Shown here piece by piece: positions 13,346 to 15,015 of a DNA stretch of 15,015 nucleotides; positions within the stretch are counted from its first letter, which is position 1, and each line of letters opens with the position of its first letter. The position numbers and the translations under genes are program-made. Below the pieces are notes generated by a model. It saw nothing but the letters and a program-made list of their open reading frames with translations. It had not been told where the DNA came from and ran no database searches. Source of the DNA: CAZUHN01 sp964620535 (GTDB lineage: Bacteria > UBA8248). The stretch is from positions 1-15,015 of the forward strand of contig CAZUHN010000183.1 in assembly GCA_964620535.1 (NCBI GenBank). Direction: 5' to 3'.

Positions 13346-14698
13346 ATGAAAGAGATCTACGATGCCATTGACCGCCGCAAGGCAGAATTCCTCGAAACGC
13401 TCAAGGATTTTCTGCACCGCCCGAGCGTGAGCTCTACCGGAGAGGGAATCGCCGAATGCGCCGAGCACCTGCGCGCCTGGCTCGAAAGCTGGGGCGTATC
13501 GGCCCGTCTCGTCCCCACGGGCGGCCACCCCGTCGTGCTGGGGAGGCTTGAGCCTCCGTCGGCCGTCCGGCGGGTCATCGTGTACGGGCACTACGACGTG
13601 AAGCAGCCGGGCAATTTGTCCGAGTGGGAGACGCCCCCCTTCGACCCCGTGGAGAAAGACGGTTGCATTTACGCGCGCGGGACGGCGGACAACAAGGGGC
13701 AGATCATCGCGAACGCGATCGCCGTGCGCCTCCTCCATGAAGCGGAGAGGCTCCGCGCCGCCGTCACCTTTGTCATCGAGGGCGAAGAGGAGGTGGGCTC
13801 CACGAACTTCGCCGCCTTCGCCGAAGCGCACCGCGGGGAGCTGGAGGCCGATATCCATTACGCTTCAGACGGCCCCCGCCACCTAAGCGGACGGCCCACG
13901 GTGTGCCTGGGAAATCGCGGCAACCTGTGCATGCGCCTCAGCGTGCGCAACGAGATCGGGACCCACGTCCACTCCGGGAATCTCGGCGAGCTCGTCCGGA
14001 ACCCCGCCTGGGATCTCGTTCATCTGCTCCAGACGATGAAAACCCCGGAAGGGGAAGTGCTGATCACAGGCTTCTACGGCGATGCCGTGCCGCCCACCGA
14101 TCTCGAAAGGGAGGTGATGGCAAATATTCCCACCACAGACGAGGAGGTCCGCCAAAGGCTGGGGCTAGAGCGGCTCTACGGCCCCGGACATCTCTCGGTT
14201 GGCGAGAAACTTATGTTCCGCCCCACGCTGACGATCGAGGGGATCGACTGCGGGATGGAGTCCACTATCATCCCTGGCCACGCGACGGCCTTTCTGGACG
14301 CCCGCCTCGTGAAGAACATGACCCCCGAGGGCACCTTCGAGAAGATCAATAAACACGTCGAGGCCCAAGGCGTCCCGAGCGTCTCGCTCCGGATGACGCG
14401 CGGGAGCCTCCCCAGCAAGACGCCGCTTGACCATCCGCTCGTCCGCTCGGTTTTCGACGCCTTCGGGAAGATGCACGAGGCGGGCCAGCTCGATGCGCCC
14501 CCCGTCGTTCTGCCCCTCTCGGGGGGAAGCAACGCCTCCACGCATACCTTCACCGAGACACTCGGCATGCCCGCCATCGTGACCCATTACGCCCAGCCGA
14601 ACAACGGCCAGCATGGACCCAACGAGCGCCTGCGCATCGATCACTTCATGACGGGCATCAAGATGGGCGCGGCGGCGCTGGCCGCGCTGGGGCGCTGA
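13346..14698 (+). CDS. M20 family metallopeptidase (dipeptidase, carnosinase/DapE-like)
   Basis: The 450-aa protein is an M20 di-zinc peptidase of the carnosinase/ArgE/DapE group annotated in many bacteria as dipeptidase. Metal and catalytic residues are visible: H82 and D84 (YGHYDVKQPG), bridging D115 (YARGTADNKGQ), E148/E149 (IEGEEEVGS), D175 (ASDG) and H423 (NNGQHGPNE). The central lid domain (about 190-300) contains GTHVHSGNLGELVRNPAWDL, whose His completes the active site across the dimer in relatives. It should hydrolyse dipeptides or N-acyl amino acids in the cytoplasm; the specific substrate is unknown. The start at 13346 has AAAGGT about nine bases upstream; an upstream in-frame TTG at 13238 would add a tail without family sequence and overlap the likely -10. 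Downstream, in the same direction, is an isoaspartyl-dipeptidase-like gene, so the two may share a role in peptide turnover. Confidence 0.88.
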   Translation: MKEIYDAIDRRKAEFLETLKDFLHRPSVSSTGEGIAECAEHLRAWLESWGVSARLVPTGGHPVVLGRLEPPSAVRRVIVYGHYDVKQPGNLSEWETPPFDPVEKDGCIYARGTADNKGQIIANAIAVRLLHEAERLRAAVTFVIEGEEEVGSTNFAAFAEAHRGELEADIHYASDGPRHLSGRPTVCLGNRGNLCMRLSVRNEIGTHVHSGNLGELVRNPAWDLVHLLQTMKTPEGEVLITGFYGDAVPPTDLEREVMANIPTTDEEVRQRLGLERLYGPGHLSVGEKLMFRPTLTIEGIDCGMESTIIPGHATAFLDARLVKNMTPEGTFEKINKHVEAQGVPSVSLRMTRGSLPSKTPLDHPLVRSVFDAFGKMHEAGQLDAPPVVLPLSGGSNASTHTFTETLGMPAIVTHYAQPNNGQHGPNERLRIDHFMTGIKMGAAALAALGR

Positions 14699-14847
14699 CC
14701 CGTGGGGTGCACGGAAAGGATGTGAACTTCAGGTCTTCGATCGCATCGGCGAGCATTTCAATCGGTTCGTTGAAGCGCCGATGGACCTGTTGACGATTTT
14801 TCGGCCGTCATGCAGATTGCAGGTTTCCCCGGCGAGAACCAATGTGG

Positions 14848-14870
14848 CCAATCCTTTCCGAAAGGATTGG
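14848..14870 (+). promoter_or_regulatory. Perfect inverted repeat before the IadA-like gene
   Basis: CCAATCCTTT (14848-14857) and AAAGGATTGG (14861-14870) are exact inverse complements around a 3-base CCG. The element ends one base before the ribosome binding site AGGGAGGAGG (14872-14881). There is no T run after it, so it is not a terminator. It could be an operator for a dimeric repressor or an mRNA hairpin affecting translation. Confidence 0.5.
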
Positions 14871-14888
14871 CAGGGAGGAGGAAAGCGC

Positions 14889-15015
14889 ATGGCAACGACG
14901 CACACGCTCCTTCGGGGGGCGGAGGTTTTCGCGCCCGCCCCCCTGGGGAAACGGGACGTTCTCCTTTGCGGCGGAAAGGTGATCGCCATCGAGGAGGATC
15001 TTTCCCGCTTCGCCG
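14889..15015 (+). CDS. Start of an amidohydrolase, isoaspartyl dipeptidase (IadA)-like, cut by the window end
   Basis: Only 42 codons are visible. They begin MATTHTLLRGAEVFAPAPLG and continue with RDVLLCGGKVIAIEEDL, the N-terminal beta-sandwich of the amidohydrolase superfamily. The wording TLLRGAEVFAPAPLGKRDVL, in place of the usual one, resembles beta-aspartyl (isoaspartyl) dipeptidase IadA, which clears isoAsp dipeptides left from damaged proteins. The metal-binding HxH motif would lie beyond the window. The start is supported by AGGGAGGAGG seven bases upstream. A 190-base gap with a perfect inverted repeat separates it from the M20 dipeptidase, suggesting its own control. Confidence 0.65.
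   Translation, partial: MATTHTLLRGAEVFAPAPLGKRDVLLCGGKVIAIEEDLSRFA

Noticed and set aside
14729..14989. 86-aa minus-strand frame at the right end
   Set aside because: It runs antisense through the IadA-like start and inverted repeat, has no family features and no convincing start signal.
1..15015. CRISPR array, insertion sequence with terminal repeats, rRNA or known riboswitch
   Set aside because: No regularly spaced repeats, no transposase frame, no rRNA-like sequence and no recognisable riboswitch core were seen on either strand; a guanidine riboswitch was looked for before the SMR gene, but the 68-base gap shows none.

Overview
The window is bacterial chromosome, mostly GC-rich, with strong Shine-Dalgarno sites (GGAGG or AGGGAGGAGG) and little space between genes. 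It contains housekeeping genes (serS, bioB, a secreted cyclophilin, two tRNA-Ser genes) and a scatter of catabolic-looking enzymes (a ThDP enzyme, two M20 metallohydrolases, the start of an isoaspartyl-dipeptidase-like amidohydrolase). This suits an environmental high-GC Gram-negative lineage, of proteobacterial, Tectomicrobia or similar type. That placement is inference only, because no marker here fixes the taxon.

Layout. 1-237: two tiny, apparently coupled reading frames in more AT-rich sequence. 494-2164: an acetolactate-synthase-like ThDP enzyme with a plausible extended -10 upstream. 2207-3649: the decayed remains of a signalling or hydrolase locus. Pieces of a TPR protein, a class III nucleotide cyclase and an alpha/beta hydrolase are joined head to tail and broken by frameshifts and one amber codon. 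3759-5102: an AbgA-like M20 amidohydrolase, convergent with bioB (5116-6144, minus). Upstream of bioB on the minus strand are a strong intrinsic terminator, a small PilZ-like open frame and a two-helix membrane protein (6466-6984). 7217-8503: serS. 8572-8890: a SugE/Gdx-type SMR transporter broken by three frameshifts. 8945-9030: tRNA-Ser(UGA).

From about 9030 to 11700 the base composition turns AT-rich. This segment, lying 3' of a tRNA, looks horizontally acquired. It carries a decayed C-terminal end of a site-specific recombinase (minus strand), an intact exonuclease I (SbcB)-like DEDDh exonuclease, a 60-aa unknown protein and a DUF6717-like protein whose C-terminus is frameshifted. GC-rich sequence then resumes with a secreted cyclophilin carrying a long insertion, tRNA-Ser(GCU), an M20 dipeptidase and the first 42 codons of an IadA-like enzyme preceded by a perfect 10-bp inverted repeat.

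Most genes are single units in alternating orientations, so no large operon is visible. The only operon-like run is exonuclease - orf60 - DUF6717. Stretches without a gene are all shorter than about 300 bases. Apart from the promoter and hairpin candidates listed, I see nothing in 6985-7216, 9031-9209, 11676-11957, 13056-13345 or 14699-14888. I did not find a convincing new system. The best candidates for follow-up are the small AT-rich island, the terminator placed directly before bioB, the cyclophilin insertion and the chimeric pseudogene.
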